DNA of 64,000 bases from CAVORD01 sp963698535. GTDB lineage: Bacteria > Bacteroidota > Bacteroidia > Bacteroidales > VadinHA17. This document shows, piece by piece, positions 18,677-28,925 of this stretch. The stretch covers positions 992,001 to 1,056,000 of the forward strand of contig CAVORD010000001.1 of assembly GCA_963698535.1 (NCBI GenBank), in the 5' to 3' direction. How positions within the stretch are numbered: position 1 is the stretch's first letter; each line of letters begins with the position of its first letter. The notes under the pieces are model-generated. The model was given only the letters and a program-made list of their open reading frames with translations. It ran no database searches and was not told the DNA's origin. The position numbers were made by a program, and so were the translations under genes.

Positions 18677-20552
18677 TACCACCCGACTCTTTTTTTTCTT
18701 CAAGTTCCAGCCATCTCATCTCCCTTTCCTCCAATTGATCTATGATCTTCTCCATCCTCCTGGCAAGTTCTGTTATCCTTTCATGGGTGGAATTTCCTGT
18801 TGAAAGTTCCGTTTCAATTATCGATCTTTCCTTCTCGAGATCATTTATTTCAGATTCCAGTTCGGTATGCTCACGCTTCTCATTAAAAGTGAGTCCTTTT
18901 TTTGGTTTTGTTGCTACTGAATTTTTTTCCTTCTTCTTCCCGATAGCCCTTAAAGCCTCTTTTCGCTGCTCCTCAGAGTCATGAAAGTTACGCAGCTGGG
19001 TATAGTTACCCGGAAAATCTTTTATAACACCATCCTCCCGGAACTCAAATATATGGTCAACGATCTTATCCATAAAGTATCTGTCGTGTGAAACCACGAG
19101 CAGACAACCTTCAAAATCCTGCAGGTATTCTTCAACAACATTTAAAGTAACAATATCGAGATCGTTTGTAGGTTCGTCAAGAATGATAAAATTAGGGTTC
19201 TTCATAAGAATGGTAAGGAGATAAAGTCTCTGTCTTTCCCCGCCTGAAAGTTTCCTTACCAGATCGAATTGTCGTTTCGGAGGGAAAAGGAATCTGGTAA
19301 GAAACTGCGAAACATCAACCTGATCCCCATTCTTATTTATAACCACCTCTGAGATAGAACGTGCAATATCGATCACTTTCATATCCTCATCAAAGGTAAT
19401 CCCTGCCTGTTTGTAATAGCCTACCTTTACCGTTTCACCCCACTCTATCCTCCCTGCATCCGGATTAATTTCTCCTGTCAGCAGGTTCAAGAGGGTAGTT
19501 TTTCCCGAGCCGTTTTTCCCGACAATGCCAACTTTTTCACCTCTTGAAAAGGTGTAATTAAAATTATCGACCAGCCTCTTATTACCCAGTTTCTTGGTTA
19601 TTTTTTCTGCTACAAGTATTTTCTTACCAAGCCTTGCCTGTCCTGCGTTTATTGAAACTTTTTCACTCTTCTTAAAGCTCTGTGCAAGTTCTGCGATCTC
19701 ATCGGCACGTTTAACTCTGAAAGTTGCTTTGTGAGTTCTGGCCTTTGGCATTCGTCTGAGCCAATCGAGCTCAGTCCGGTAGAGGTTCTTTGCCTTTTCA
19801 CTGATCGTGGCATTCTGAAGTTCCCTCTCTTCCTTCTGCTGAACATAATATTGGTAGTTACCTTCATATCTGAAGATGGACCTGTTATCCATCTCAATAA
19901 TTAAATTGCAAACCCTGTCAAGAAAATATCTGTCATGCGTCACCATCAATATCGGTTTGTTGAGCTCAGAAAGGTAATCCTCGAGCCACTCGATCATATC
20001 GAGATCAAGATGGTTTGTGGGTTCGTCAAGTATCAATATATCGGGGTCGGAGGCAAGTACCTTGGCCAGGGCAACCCGTTTTCTCTCTCCACCTGACATC
20101 GTTCCAATTTCCTGATCGATATCTGTTATCTTAAGTTTATCGAGCAGCATATTAATTCTGGAGGAGACATGCCAGGCCTGGAGGTCGTCGATCATTTGTA
20201 CAGCCTTTGTCCGGCCTCGTTCGTTATGGCTCTTCTCAGCCATAACCAGCTGGTATACAGCCCTTATCTCAGGTGTATCCACCAGCAACATCTCCTCAAT
20301 TGCTGTTCTCGAATTATCGAGTTTGGGCTCCTGAGCAAGATAACCGATACGAAGATCTCCGGGAATGACCACACTTCCAGCTACCGGGCTATCATGCCCG
20401 GCAATAATGTTCAATAAGGTACTCTTACCGGTGCCATTGATAGCGATAAGTCCAACCTTATCGGTTTCATTAAGTGACAGGGATAAGTTTTCAAACAATA
20501 CGAGGTCGCCGATTCGCATTGTAAGGTCATTGATCTGAATGATAGGTGGCAT
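18672..20552 (-). CDS. ABC-F family ATPase, Uup-like
   Basis: From the ATG at 20552 (an in-frame TTG upstream is unlikely) the protein has 626 residues: two ABC domains joined by the ABC-F linker (LDWLRRMPKARTHKA) and a C-terminal coiled coil of about 70 residues. Domain 1 has INGTGKST, SGGERKRVALAKVLA and ILILDEPTNHLDL; domain 2 has GKNGSGKTT, LSGGERQRLYLL and FIILDEPTNDLD. There are no membrane segments. ABC-F proteins act on the ribosome, with Uup-type members linked to stalled or colliding ribosomes; a resistance role is possible but not indicated. It lies directly upstream of the aro leader, and its stop overlaps the leader promoter. It diverges from nth, 55 bases apart. Confidence 0.9.
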   Translation of the reverse strand: MPPIIQINDLTMRIGDLVLFENLSLSLNETDKVGLIAINGTGKSTLLNIIAGHDSPVAGSVVIPGDLRIGYLAQEPKLDNSRTAIEEMLLVDTPEIRAVYQLVMAEKSHNERGRTKAVQMIDDLQAWHVSSRINMLLDKLKITDIDQEIGTMSGGERKRVALAKVLASDPDILILDEPTNHLDLDMIEWLEDYLSELNKPILMVTHDRYFLDRVCNLIIEMDNRSIFRYEGNYQYYVQQKEERELQNATISEKAKNLYRTELDWLRRMPKARTHKATFRVKRADEIAELAQSFKKSEKVSINAGQARLGKKILVAEKITKKLGNKRLVDNFNYTFSRGEKVGIVGKNGSGKTTLLNLLTGEINPDAGRIEWGETVKVGYYKQAGITFDEDMKVIDIARSISEVVINKNGDQVDVSQFLTRFLFPPKRQFDLVRKLSGGERQRLYLLTILMKNPNFIILDEPTNDLDIVTLNVVEEYLQDFEGCLLVVSHDRYFMDKIVDHIFEFREDGVIKDFPGNYTQLRNFHDSEEQRKEALRAIGKKKEKNSVATKPKKGLTFNEKREHTELESEINDLEKERSIIETELSTGNSTHERITELARRMEKIIDQLEEREMRWLELEEKKESGGS

Positions 20553-20607
20553 TAAATTGAATTTTCGAAGCAAAGATAAAAAGTGTTACCTTCAACTGTT
20601 AATAAAA

Positions 20608-21264
20608 ATGAGAATAGAAGAAAGATATAATAGAGTAATTGAATATTTCAGGGAAACGATGCCGTCTCCTGAAACTGAACTCGATTATGGATCTCCTTTT
20701 CAATTACTGGTTGCAGTAATTCTATCGGCGCAATGTACCGATAAAAGAGTTAATCTGATTACGCCAGCACTCTTTAAAAAATACCCCGATCCTGGTTCAA
20801 TGTCTGCTGCCGGAATGGATCGGATATTCGAACTGATCAAATCCTGTTCATATCCGAACAGTAAAGCAAAATATCTGGCAGATATGTCGTTAATGGTTGC
20901 CCGCGACTTTAACGGAACGATTCCTGAAAGCCTTGAAGACCTTCAGAAATTGCCGGGTGTAGGCCGGAAAACAGCAAATGTTATTGCTTCGGTAGTCTTC
21001 AAAATGCCGGTTATGCCGGTTGACACTCATGTTTTAAGAGTTTCTGTGCGTCTTGGACTGGCAAAAAAAGGAAGCAATCCACTTAAGGCAGAGAATTCAC
21101 TTATGAAATATCTCCCGGCGGAAGTAGTCGCAGATGCCCATCATTGGCTAATATTGCATGGCAGATACATTTGCAAGGCCCAGAACCCATCGTGCAGTAA
21201 GTGTGGTCTTACTGAAATTTGTCTGTTCTATAGTAATCAAAAACCAGTCAAAAGTAGAATGTGA
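20608..21264 (+). CDS. nth: Endonuclease III
   Basis: The 218-residue base-excision glycosylase/AP lyase removes oxidised pyrimidines. The start at 20608 gives MRIEERYNRVIEYFRETMP, the usual N-terminus. Seen are the helix-hairpin-helix LPGVGRKTANVIAS with the catalytic Lys, PVDTHVLRVSVRLGL with the catalytic Asp, and the C-terminal [4Fe-4S] motif with spacing C-x6-C-x2-C-x5-C (CKAQNPSC, SKC, GLTEIC). All catalytic and cluster residues are present. The hybrid kinase follows after 55 bases. Confidence 0.96.
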   Translation: MRIEERYNRVIEYFRETMPSPETELDYGSPFQLLVAVILSAQCTDKRVNLITPALFKKYPDPGSMSAAGMDRIFELIKSCSYPNSKAKYLADMSLMVARDFNGTIPESLEDLQKLPGVGRKTANVIASVVFKMPVMPVDTHVLRVSVRLGLAKKGSNPLKAENSLMKYLPAEVVADAHHWLILHGRYICKAQNPSCSKCGLTEICLFYSNQKPVKSRM

Positions 21265-21319
21265 TAGTAATATAATCACCTTTTTGCTATTTTTATCTCG
21301 TCGAATAATTGGTACTGAT

Positions 21320-24300
21320 ATGTTTGGAAGTACGGGGAAACAACAGTTAAGGGAAACAATAGTCGAACTTGAATCAGTAATCCATAATCTTAGGAGTGAA
21401 CTTGAAATAAGGGACACTCAGAAAGATATGGTTGCCAAAGCGTTTCACTCCAACTCCCATCTTATGGCCATAAGCAGCCTTGAAACCGGAGAGTACGTGG
21501 ATGTGAATGAAGCATTCCTTCGATCGCTCAAATACAAGAGTGAAGAGGTTATTGGAAAGACGTCCGGCGAAATTCAACTTTTCACAGATATTGTTCAGAG
21601 TGAAAAGTTCATTAAGATCCTCTCCCGAATGAGAAAGGTGAAGGATTTTCAGGTCGAATTAAGGGATTCTGAGGGAGAAAAAAGTGATTACCTTTTTTCC
21701 GCCGACACAATTTTCCTTGGAGATACAGCATACCTGCTTTCTACATTCAGGGAAGTTACCAATATCCGGAAAGGTGTTCTTCGTACTGAGTCAGATAAGG
21801 TCCTTCGCGAAATATACAATACCCTCAGCCACTATATAGCTGTATTTACTGCTACCGGGAAAAACAGTTTTTTGGTGGCAGAGTTCAACTTTAAAGCTGA
21901 AGAGGTAGAGGCTGTATCGGCGAAAGATATTGTTGGCAAAGACCTGTTTGCAACACCTTTGAGTAAAAGGAAAAAATTGCTCGAGCTCCTGCATCATGTG
22001 CATATTACCGGAGAACATTACAAGGTTGCCGTCTCTGAAAACGGCGATGAAAGTGAGGGCTATTATATTGCGTTTGTACTGTCGGGTGGCGATATTGTTG
22101 TAACATGGGAACCAGGACCTGTTCAGAAATTCAAGGAGAAGAAACAGCTAAAGCAGGCCGAACTATTTGAGCAGTTCGCAGACATGCTTCCCGAGATGAT
22201 TTTCGAAATAGACACCCGGGGAAATATAACCTATGCCAATAAGAAAGCATTTAGTGTCCTTGGCTATTCGAAAGCTGATATCAGAAAAGGGCTCTCTCTT
22301 ATTGACATCATTCCTGATGAGATTAAGAAAGCAATGAAAAATCTTTCATTGCTGAAGAATATTGAAGATTCCAGCCATACTGAATACATGGCAAAATCCA
22401 AATCAGGTGTTAAGTTTCCTGTTCTTGCAGCCACATTTCCCTTGATACAGGATGGAAATGTTATTGGATTCAGGGGAATACTTACTGACCTTACCGATCA
22501 AAAAAATTATGAAAATGAGATCCTCGGTGATAAGACTTTTCTTGAGCAGCTGATTGAATATTCACCTGAGGCAATTGTCCTTACCAACAGAAATGGTATT
22601 ATCAGTCGTATAAATCCGGGTTTTACCAGACTCTTTGGATATACTGAGGAGGAGGCTTTGGGAAATAATATTGATAAACTGATTGTTCCTGAGGATCTTA
22701 AAAATGAAGGTGTCTCGGTTACAGAGATGGCCATCTCTAATGAGGAAAAATCATTGGAAACTTTCAGATTGCATAAGGATAAGTCCAGGAAATATGTCTC
22801 TCTTGTTGTTACATCAATAAAAACCAGCGACAATAAAGGCGCATTATATGCAATCTACAGGGACCTTACCGAAAACAGAAAAAGACAGATAATTCAGGAG
22901 ATACTGTTTAATATTTCCACTGCTGCACTAAAGTATTCAGATATCTCCAGCCTCTATCCCACGATAAAGGATGAGCTTGGTAAAATATGGGACACCAAGA
23001 ACTTCTACATTGCACTCTACAACAAGGAAAGCAAAACACTGAGTCTTCCATTCTTCTCCGATGAAAATGATAGTTTCTATGAGATCCCTATGGGTAAAAC
23101 CATTACCGGGCATCTTATTAAGGAGGAAAAGCCAATATTACTGCATGAAGCAGACATCAACAAGATGGAGGATGCCGGAGAGATAGATCTTGTAGGTACT
23201 CCATGCCTTGTATGGATGGGTGTGCCTCTTATTCTGGACGGTGAGATCATAGGTGCCATTTGTCTGCAGGATTACGATAATGAGGATACCTTTCAGAAGG
23301 AGGACCTTACTTTTCTTGAGTTCATTGCCAATCAGATTGCCCTGGCAATACAGAGAAAGGATATGCTCGACAAGCTGATTGCCGCCCGACAGAAAGCAGA
23401 GGAGGCAGCCAATGCAAAGCAGCAATTCATGTCCACAATGTCACATGAGATACGAACCCCTCTTAATGAGGTGATAGGAATTGCCAATCTGCTTTTTCAG
23501 GGAAACCCGAGAGAAGATCAGCTTGACCTTATTAAAACACTCAGATTTTCCGGCAATCATCTCTTGTCACTGGTAAATGATGTCCTCGATTTCAACAAGA
23601 TGGAATCGGGCAAGATAATATTTGAAAAGACACAGTTTGACCTTTCAGAATTCCTGGAAGAGATAAGCAGATCTTATTCATTCAGGTCGCAGGAGAAGAA
23701 TCTAAGCTTCGAAATTATCAAGGCAGAGGGTCTGCCTACTACTGTTGTTGGCGATCCAATCAGATTGAATCAGATCTTGTCTAACCTTCTCTCCAATGCC
23801 CTGAAGTTCACACTGGAGGGAGGAATAACCATCATTGTAAAAGAGACATATAAACTTAAAAATGTTTCTCAGATCTCCTTTGCAGTAAAGGATAGCGGGA
23901 TAGGTATAGAGAAGGATAAACAAAAACTTGTTTTTGAACGATTTGCCCAGGCGAGCGACGATACCACCCGAAAATTCGGAGGCACGGGACTGGGACTGGC
24001 TATATGCAAAAAGCTGGTGGAGATGCAGGGAGGAACTCTTTCTCTTGAGAGTACTATCGGTGAGGGTTCAACTTTTACAGCCACTCTCAACTTTGAGATC
24101 CCCAGGGTTAAGGATGAGGTTATAATACCAGATGCAGCAGAATCGCTTGATGGACTTAAGGGAAAGAAGGTTCTTATTGCTGAGGATAATAAGATAAACT
24201 TCTTCGTTGCAAATAAATTTCTGACGGGATGGGGCATCGAAGTTGTTCATGCCGAAAATGGCAAGATCGCGTTGGAGTTAATTGAGAATCAGAAATTCGA

Positions 24301-24529
24301 CCTTGTTCTCATGGACCTCCATATGCCGGTGATGGATGGTGTTGAGGCCAGCAGGATAATAAGGGACTCCAAAGATCCTGAGATAAGAGATATACCAATT
24401 ATTGCTCTTACGGCTGCAATAATGTCGGAGACACAAGACAAGATCACCGATATCTTTATTAATGATTACATCTTAAAACCATTCAAGCCTACCGACCTGT
24501 ATGGCAGAATAATGAAGCATATTAGGTGA
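21320..24529 (+). CDS. Hybrid sensor histidine kinase with several PAS domains, GAF and receiver
   Basis: From the ATG at 21320 the protein has 1069 residues; the frame is open further upstream into nth but MFGSTGKQQLRETIVELES is the plausible start. A short coiled coil precedes a PAS domain (about 50-160), a degenerate sensor region, and two PAS domains (about 285-400 and 410-530; FEIDTRGNITYANKKAF, VLTNRNGIISRINPGF). A GAF domain (about 545-690), HisKA with MSTMSHEIRTPLNEV (His near 708) and HATPase_c (LSNLLSNALKFT, DSGIGIEKDKQ, GGTGLGLAICKKL) follow. The C-terminal receiver has LVLMDLHMPVMDG (Asp near 998) and the Lys in ILKPFKP. There are no transmembrane segments, so the signal is probably cytoplasmic. 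No response regulator is adjacent. Confidence 0.92.
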   Translation: MFGSTGKQQLRETIVELESVIHNLRSELEIRDTQKDMVAKAFHSNSHLMAISSLETGEYVDVNEAFLRSLKYKSEEVIGKTSGEIQLFTDIVQSEKFIKILSRMRKVKDFQVELRDSEGEKSDYLFSADTIFLGDTAYLLSTFREVTNIRKGVLRTESDKVLREIYNTLSHYIAVFTATGKNSFLVAEFNFKAEEVEAVSAKDIVGKDLFATPLSKRKKLLELLHHVHITGEHYKVAVSENGDESEGYYIAFVLSGGDIVVTWEPGPVQKFKEKKQLKQAELFEQFADMLPEMIFEIDTRGNITYANKKAFSVLGYSKADIRKGLSLIDIIPDEIKKAMKNLSLLKNIEDSSHTEYMAKSKSGVKFPVLAATFPLIQDGNVIGFRGILTDLTDQKNYENEILGDKTFLEQLIEYSPEAIVLTNRNGIISRINPGFTRLFGYTEEEALGNNIDKLIVPEDLKNEGVSVTEMAISNEEKSLETFRLHKDKSRKYVSLVVTSIKTSDNKGALYAIYRDLTENRKRQIIQEILFNISTAALKYSDISSLYPTIKDELGKIWDTKNFYIALYNKESKTLSLPFFSDENDSFYEIPMGKTITGHLIKEEKPILLHEADINKMEDAGEIDLVGTPCLVWMGVPLILDGEIIGAICLQDYDNEDTFQKEDLTFLEFIANQIALAIQRKDMLDKLIAARQKAEEAANAKQQFMSTMSHEIRTPLNEVIGIANLLFQGNPREDQLDLIKTLRFSGNHLLSLVNDVLDFNKMESGKIIFEKTQFDLSEFLEEISRSYSFRSQEKNLSFEIIKAEGLPTTVVGDPIRLNQILSNLLSNALKFTLEGGITIIVKETYKLKNVSQISFAVKDSGIGIEKDKQKLVFERFAQASDDTTRKFGGTGLGLAICKKLVEMQGGTLSLESTIGEGSTFTATLNFEIPRVKDEVIIPDAAESLDGLKGKKVLIAEDNKINFFVANKFLTGWGIEVVHAENGKIALELIENQKFDLVLMDLHMPVMDGVEASRIIRDSKDPEIRDIPIIALTAAIMSETQDKITDIFINDYILKPFKPTDLYGRIMKHIR

Positions 24530-24543
24530 AATTGCTTTTAAGA

Positions 24544-25743
24544 CTACCAGTTGCAATATTTGCTAATTAGCGATGATGCTTCGCGAAGACCCATCTCATT
24601 AGCCTTCTTGAAGTAATGACATGCCTGTTCTGTTTTTCCTGATTTAACCAGGGCCAATCCGGTATTTAACCACGCAGCGGCATTACCCGGATCGAGATCC
24701 AGCGACATGGAGAGATCTGCAAACGCCCCATCGTAGCTTCCTGTCTTCATATAGATATCAGCTCTGTTGCGATAGGCGGCTGCATCACCCGGCTTATTAC
24801 GGATGTTTTCAGAGAGGAGTGACAGTGACTTGTAGTAATCACCCTGAGCACTGTATAGCTGTGATACAGTAATATTTACTTCTGCATCACCTGGGTATAA
24901 TTCAAGGTAATACTCCAGATCTTTCAAACCCCTTGAAATATCACCCATCTTAACTGCAGCTTTACTTCTTAACAAAAGAATACCGGCATCATAATAACCA
25001 TTTTTAAGCAGGCTGCTGTACGTTGAATAGGCCATAGGGTAGTTTCCCGCTCCCATTTCGCACTCAGCCTTAAGGCGCAAAACCTGCTCCTCATTTTTTG
25101 CAGCAGGTACAACCTGTGATAGTGAAGAAAGCGCCCCGTTGTAATCTTTTTTAAATAATTGAAATTCTGATAAGGACAGATAATAATCACTGTTCTGGCC
25201 TGACAGATTCTTTATCTCATTTAAGGCTAATGTGGCTTCTTCTGTCTGCCCGAGTCTGACAAAGTACTCGACCTCAACTTTTTTCTTTTCCGAACCGCTA
25301 TAGAAATCACCTTTCCACAAATCCTTCCACTCGGGACGACCTGATAAACCTGAAAAACAGGGATCAGTCATTATCTCCTTTTCCGATTTTCTATATTCCG
25401 ATCTTAAATGTATACCAAGCCAATCGGCTGCGGACCTGTAATCACCTTTCATGGAGTAGGTCCTTGCAAATTCCAGAGAAGCGGCTCCCCTGGAAATGGA
25501 TTCAACCTTACTGTACTCTGAGAGTGCCTCATCATATTTGCCTGCGCTCCTGTAAATGTTCCCCAGCTCTATTATGGCTTTAATATTATCACGGCTAACC
25601 AGCGGATCTGAGAGAAGTCGGATCGCTTCGCTGTAGTTTGATCTTTCTGCAAGGGCTTTGCCCTTCATTATGACCATCGACTCCTCCTGCGAAAAGAGTA
25701 TTAACGGATAAGTCACTAATAGCATTAACAATATCCTTTTCAT
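24544..25743 (-). CDS. Secreted/periplasmic tetratricopeptide-repeat protein
   Basis: The 399-residue protein has a signal peptide (MKRILLMLLVTYPLILFSQ) and then TPR units to the end. Clear ones are IKAIIELGNIYRSAGKYDEA near residue 55, AAYRNRADIYMKTGSYDGA near 320 and AAWLNTGLALVKSGKTEQA near 355. No enzymatic motif is seen. It ends 14 bases from the hybrid kinase (convergent) and lies 5 bases downstream of the T9SS cargo gene, so it is probably co-transcribed with it and DUF6702. TPR proteins of this kind act as scaffolds in envelope processes; a specific partner cannot be named. Confidence 0.82.
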   Translation of the reverse strand: MKRILLMLLVTYPLILFSQEESMVIMKGKALAERSNYSEAIRLLSDPLVSRDNIKAIIELGNIYRSAGKYDEALSEYSKVESISRGAASLEFARTYSMKGDYRSAADWLGIHLRSEYRKSEKEIMTDPCFSGLSGRPEWKDLWKGDFYSGSEKKKVEVEYFVRLGQTEEATLALNEIKNLSGQNSDYYLSLSEFQLFKKDYNGALSSLSQVVPAAKNEEQVLRLKAECEMGAGNYPMAYSTYSSLLKNGYYDAGILLLRSKAAVKMGDISRGLKDLEYYLELYPGDAEVNITVSQLYSAQGDYYKSLSLLSENIRNKPGDAAAYRNRADIYMKTGSYDGAFADLSMSLDLDPGNAAAWLNTGLALVKSGKTEQACHYFKKANEMGLREASSLISKYCNW

Positions 25744-25748
25744 CTTCT

Positions 25749-28391
25749 CTATTTCTTTTTTAGTTCCGGCGTTTGCACTTTGGCTCCCTTTTCGGTAATA
25801 ACATGAATAAAGCCATTTATATGGAATACCTCAATTCCTGTTATGCGCCGCTCGAAGACATCACATTGATAAAAATAGACCCCGGGAGATACAATACTTC
25901 CCTTATAGGTACCATCCCAGTTAATTCTGGGCTCAGAGGTAGAGAAGACCATCTGGCCGTTTCTGTTGAATATTTGTAGCTTGATCTCTTCAACAAGACC
26001 TGAAGTCTTGGCAACAAGCTTGTCGTTGAATCCGTCTCCGTTAGGAGTGAAGACATTAGGAATTTCATAGAAATTACAGGAGTCTACACATATCGTTAAA
26101 GATTTCGAACTCTCATTACCGTTTCCGTCAAAAGCACTAACGGCATAACAACCTGCAACGATCTCCCCCGGATAGTGCTTGTAACTCCTTAAACTACTGT
26201 TGTTAATAGTATGTACCAGAGAAAAGGCTCCATCAAAACCGGGTTTATAGAAAATATTAAATCCCTCAATATCACTGTTACAATTGTCGGACGTTACTGT
26301 CCATGTAACGGTATTGTACAGGCTGTCGCATTCCGATGTAACATTTATTGCAGGCGGACAGGGAGGTTCGTTATCAAAGGGTGCGATACATATCTCTTCG
26401 GAGAAATTTATCAGCCCCTGTGGTAATCCCGGATCGGAATAGCCTCCTGTTGAGCGTACTTTGTAACAATATGTGACACCATTATCGAGCCCTGTATCAG
26501 TATAAACCAGTTGATTTGATGTTCCAATCGAGTCAAAATTCAGGGTAAGATTATTCAACCGGAAGATATCATATCTTGTATTTATCCAGGGAACATTCCT
26601 CCTGACCTGAAGATGTACCTTTCTATCTCCCGGGTCAGCTGAAAGATACAATGTTGAGGCTATAGCTGCTTCTCCTATAAGGAATCTGTTACCCGGCTCA
26701 TTATTAAATAGTTCGATCTTATAAGTATAACCTGTTGCAGCTGTATTTAAAGGAGTGTCTGTGTAAGTGGTGTCATTCAGATCAGCAGTAAGGATATTGC
26801 CGGTCTGGGTATAAGCAGAGGTAAGTCCGGGCGCTCTCGATATTATGTATTCATAAGGTCCGAGAGCGGGAATTGTGTCGAGTGAATCTGGTTTCTTCCA
26901 CTCAAGATAAACCGAGCCGGCGGTAGCATCAGTAGCGGTTACAGTGACCCTCTTGATCACCGGCAACCCTGAAACCAGCGCTGAAGTAAGCTCATTGGAG
27001 GCCTTGCTCTCCGTTCCGTTGGAATAGAGAGAAACAACCCTGTATGTGTATTCTATTCCATTCTGCAGACCCAACCCATTTCCGGTATCAGTAAATGAGC
27101 CTGTGAGATGGCCCGCAGCAAAACCCACCTTTACGAAACCGGTTGACCCGGGTATACCGTTGGTGCAGCTGTCGGGGGCGAAGGTTGAGGCTCCCTCCCT
27201 GCGGTAGATATTATACCCTGCTATAGAGTTGTCGTTAAATCCGGTCCAAACAACCTCAATATTCTTGCCCTGGGGAGCGGTACTTATCAGCTCCGGGGCA
27301 GGCCCGAGGATCTTGATCTTCATATTATCAATATCAACAAGGCGTAATTCAGCATTGCGGTCTTCCGACTTAAATATTATATCATATGGCTGCTGTCTTA
27401 CTGACCCGTGACAGGGAACCCAGTAAAACCTTGAAACGGATTCTCCGGGAACTGCTGACACTTTTGTAAGTGTTGCCGGACAATCGGTGAAGCCAAAAAT
27501 ACCTGACGTGCTGCTGTTGGAAATTGAATCAAGATCGATATCAGTACTCCTGAAGAGAAAATTGATCGTATCTCCCACCTCCACACACATATTAGCCGGA
27601 ATATGGTTCACCGGGGGTCTGTTACTGGTTCTGAAGACCTCAATCTGCATATCCCTGGTAACTATTCCGATCTTTATTCCTGACCGCCATTCCTCAATCT
27701 CTATTGCAACATTGTAGATTCCCGTATCAGCAGGAGTATCCCATACCAGATCGCCCGTTACCGCATTAACTGCGAATGAATTTGTTGCAGGCGGGAATGA
27801 ATAGTTTTCAATTGGCTTACCATCCTCCCTTGTACATACTGTTAACTTGTATGAAATTGAATCACCGTCGGGGTCAAATGCTGCCGGATTGTGAACAAAG
27901 ACATACCCCAGTGCAGCTTTATCGTAGGGAGGATTAAGCAGAATGGGTGTACTATTCAGTCCAAGTCCCGGGTTAACAATTAAGATGGTCTGTATCGAGA
28001 ATACTACATTTACACTGTTAGGTATGTTCTGAACGCCCTGATTCCGGTTCGGATCCTGCACTACTATTCTGTAAACACCGGGACCTGGAAAGGTATGGGT
28101 CGAAACGTATACATTCTTTTGATAAAAATTGGGCAGCGACATTTTTATCACCCTTGGTGTTTTTGAAATGGTGTTATCACCCCATTCAATGTCAAGCTCA
28201 GGCCTGTCGGCAAGACTCAGCTGGTAAGTAAAGGTTGTAACCGTTACCTCATATGTGAGTTCCGAAATCTGTCGGTATGTAATTTCTCCTGCCCTGTTGT
28301 GCGTTGCAAGAAGGGATTCTCCCGATGAAAGCAGGCTTATAAGAAGTATCAGACCAATTTTTAAATATCTCATCCCAAGGGCACTCTTCAT
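25749..28391 (-). CDS. Large secreted protein with Ig/fibronectin-like repeats and type B T9SS C-terminal domain (gliding motility-associated)
   Basis: The 880-residue product begins with a signal peptide (ending LLSSGESLLATHN). It carries a cadherin/Ig-like region with FDPDGDSISYKLT and several fibronectin-III-like modules (VVWTGFNDNSIAGYNIYRR, YEYIISRAPG, TRYDIFRL, GFNIFYKPG). It ends with the CHU_C / gliding motility-associated domain: NVFTPNGDGFNDKL, LQIFNRNGQMVF, INWDGTYKG and SPGVYFYQCDV. That domain directs proteins through the type IX system in Bacteroidota. It is therefore exported to the surface or medium. The 25 residues after the usual domain end are an extension. The upstream gene ends 6 bases before its ATG. 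Confidence 0.9.
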   Translation of the reverse strand: MKSALGMRYLKIGLILLISLLSSGESLLATHNRAGEITYRQISELTYEVTVTTFTYQLSLADRPELDIEWGDNTISKTPRVIKMSLPNFYQKNVYVSTHTFPGPGVYRIVVQDPNRNQGVQNIPNSVNVVFSIQTILIVNPGLGLNSTPILLNPPYDKAALGYVFVHNPAAFDPDGDSISYKLTVCTREDGKPIENYSFPPATNSFAVNAVTGDLVWDTPADTGIYNVAIEIEEWRSGIKIGIVTRDMQIEVFRTSNRPPVNHIPANMCVEVGDTINFLFRSTDIDLDSISNSSTSGIFGFTDCPATLTKVSAVPGESVSRFYWVPCHGSVRQQPYDIIFKSEDRNAELRLVDIDNMKIKILGPAPELISTAPQGKNIEVVWTGFNDNSIAGYNIYRREGASTFAPDSCTNGIPGSTGFVKVGFAAGHLTGSFTDTGNGLGLQNGIEYTYRVVSLYSNGTESKASNELTSALVSGLPVIKRVTVTATDATAGSVYLEWKKPDSLDTIPALGPYEYIISRAPGLTSAYTQTGNILTADLNDTTYTDTPLNTAATGYTYKIELFNNEPGNRFLIGEAAIASTLYLSADPGDRKVHLQVRRNVPWINTRYDIFRLNNLTLNFDSIGTSNQLVYTDTGLDNGVTYCYKVRSTGGYSDPGLPQGLINFSEEICIAPFDNEPPCPPAINVTSECDSLYNTVTWTVTSDNCNSDIEGFNIFYKPGFDGAFSLVHTINNSSLRSYKHYPGEIVAGCYAVSAFDGNGNESSKSLTICVDSCNFYEIPNVFTPNGDGFNDKLVAKTSGLVEEIKLQIFNRNGQMVFSTSEPRINWDGTYKGSIVSPGVYFYQCDVFERRITGIEVFHINGFIHVITEKGAKVQTPELKKK

Positions 28392-28397
28392 TTCCGA

Positions 28398-28877
28398 TCA
28401 ATTAAGTTTGAAGGTTCTCATCCTCTCATCAGGTGTAAACCTTACCGGTATCTCCGTCTCCCCTTCCTTAAATATAAAAAGGTTATCCTGAATGTCGTAA
28501 TATTCCAAAAGTATAGTGTTAACAACAGTAAACTCTTTGTGTTTTCCTGGCAGTTGATAATAGCCGGTTATTATGGCATCATTATTATCATTTTCAATAC
28601 CTGTAACAAAAACCGGAAGCTGCTTTCCTTTCACCGTCACATTCAGAACCCTGTCAAGATAAGGTTTTGCATCCTCAACAGTGAAGGTTACATCCTCTGT
28701 AAGCTCCAGATGGTGATTAAAAAGATGAAACATCCCCATATCAATTGCCAGGTCAACTGTTGACATCTTTACAGAAACGTCCAGCCTGTTATCCTTATTG
28801 TTATGTTCCATGCTTACCATCGATACATGTACCGGATGAAGCATTCCGAAAAGTGCAAAAATCAGTATTTTCAACAT
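28398..28877 (-). CDS. DUF6702-like exported protein
   Basis: From the ATG at 28877 the protein has 159 residues with an N-terminal hydrophobic segment (MLKILIFALFGML) followed by HPVHVSMVSMEHNNKDNRLDV, the characteristic opening of the DUF6702 family. The rest is beta-rich (YDIQDNLFIFKEGE near the end). The family is small, exported, and found in many Bacteroidota; its function is unknown. It heads a probable operon with the T9SS cargo protein (6-base gap) and the TPR protein. Family name from memory of the sequence pattern. Confidence 0.65.
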   Translation of the reverse strand: MLKILIFALFGMLHPVHVSMVSMEHNNKDNRLDVSVKMSTVDLAIDMGMFHLFNHHLELTEDVTFTVEDAKPYLDRVLNVTVKGKQLPVFVTGIENDNNDAIITGYYQLPGKHKEFTVVNTILLEYYDIQDNLFIFKEGETEIPVRFTPDERMRTFKLN

Positions 28878-28925
28878 AGCTAAAAAGAATATTTGAGATG
28901 CCGCAAAAATCAAGCCATTATATGG

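Noticed and set aside
18672..20552. ABC-F protein as half of a membrane transporter
   Set aside because: Two nucleotide-binding domains with the ABC-F linker and no membrane segments or permease neighbour.
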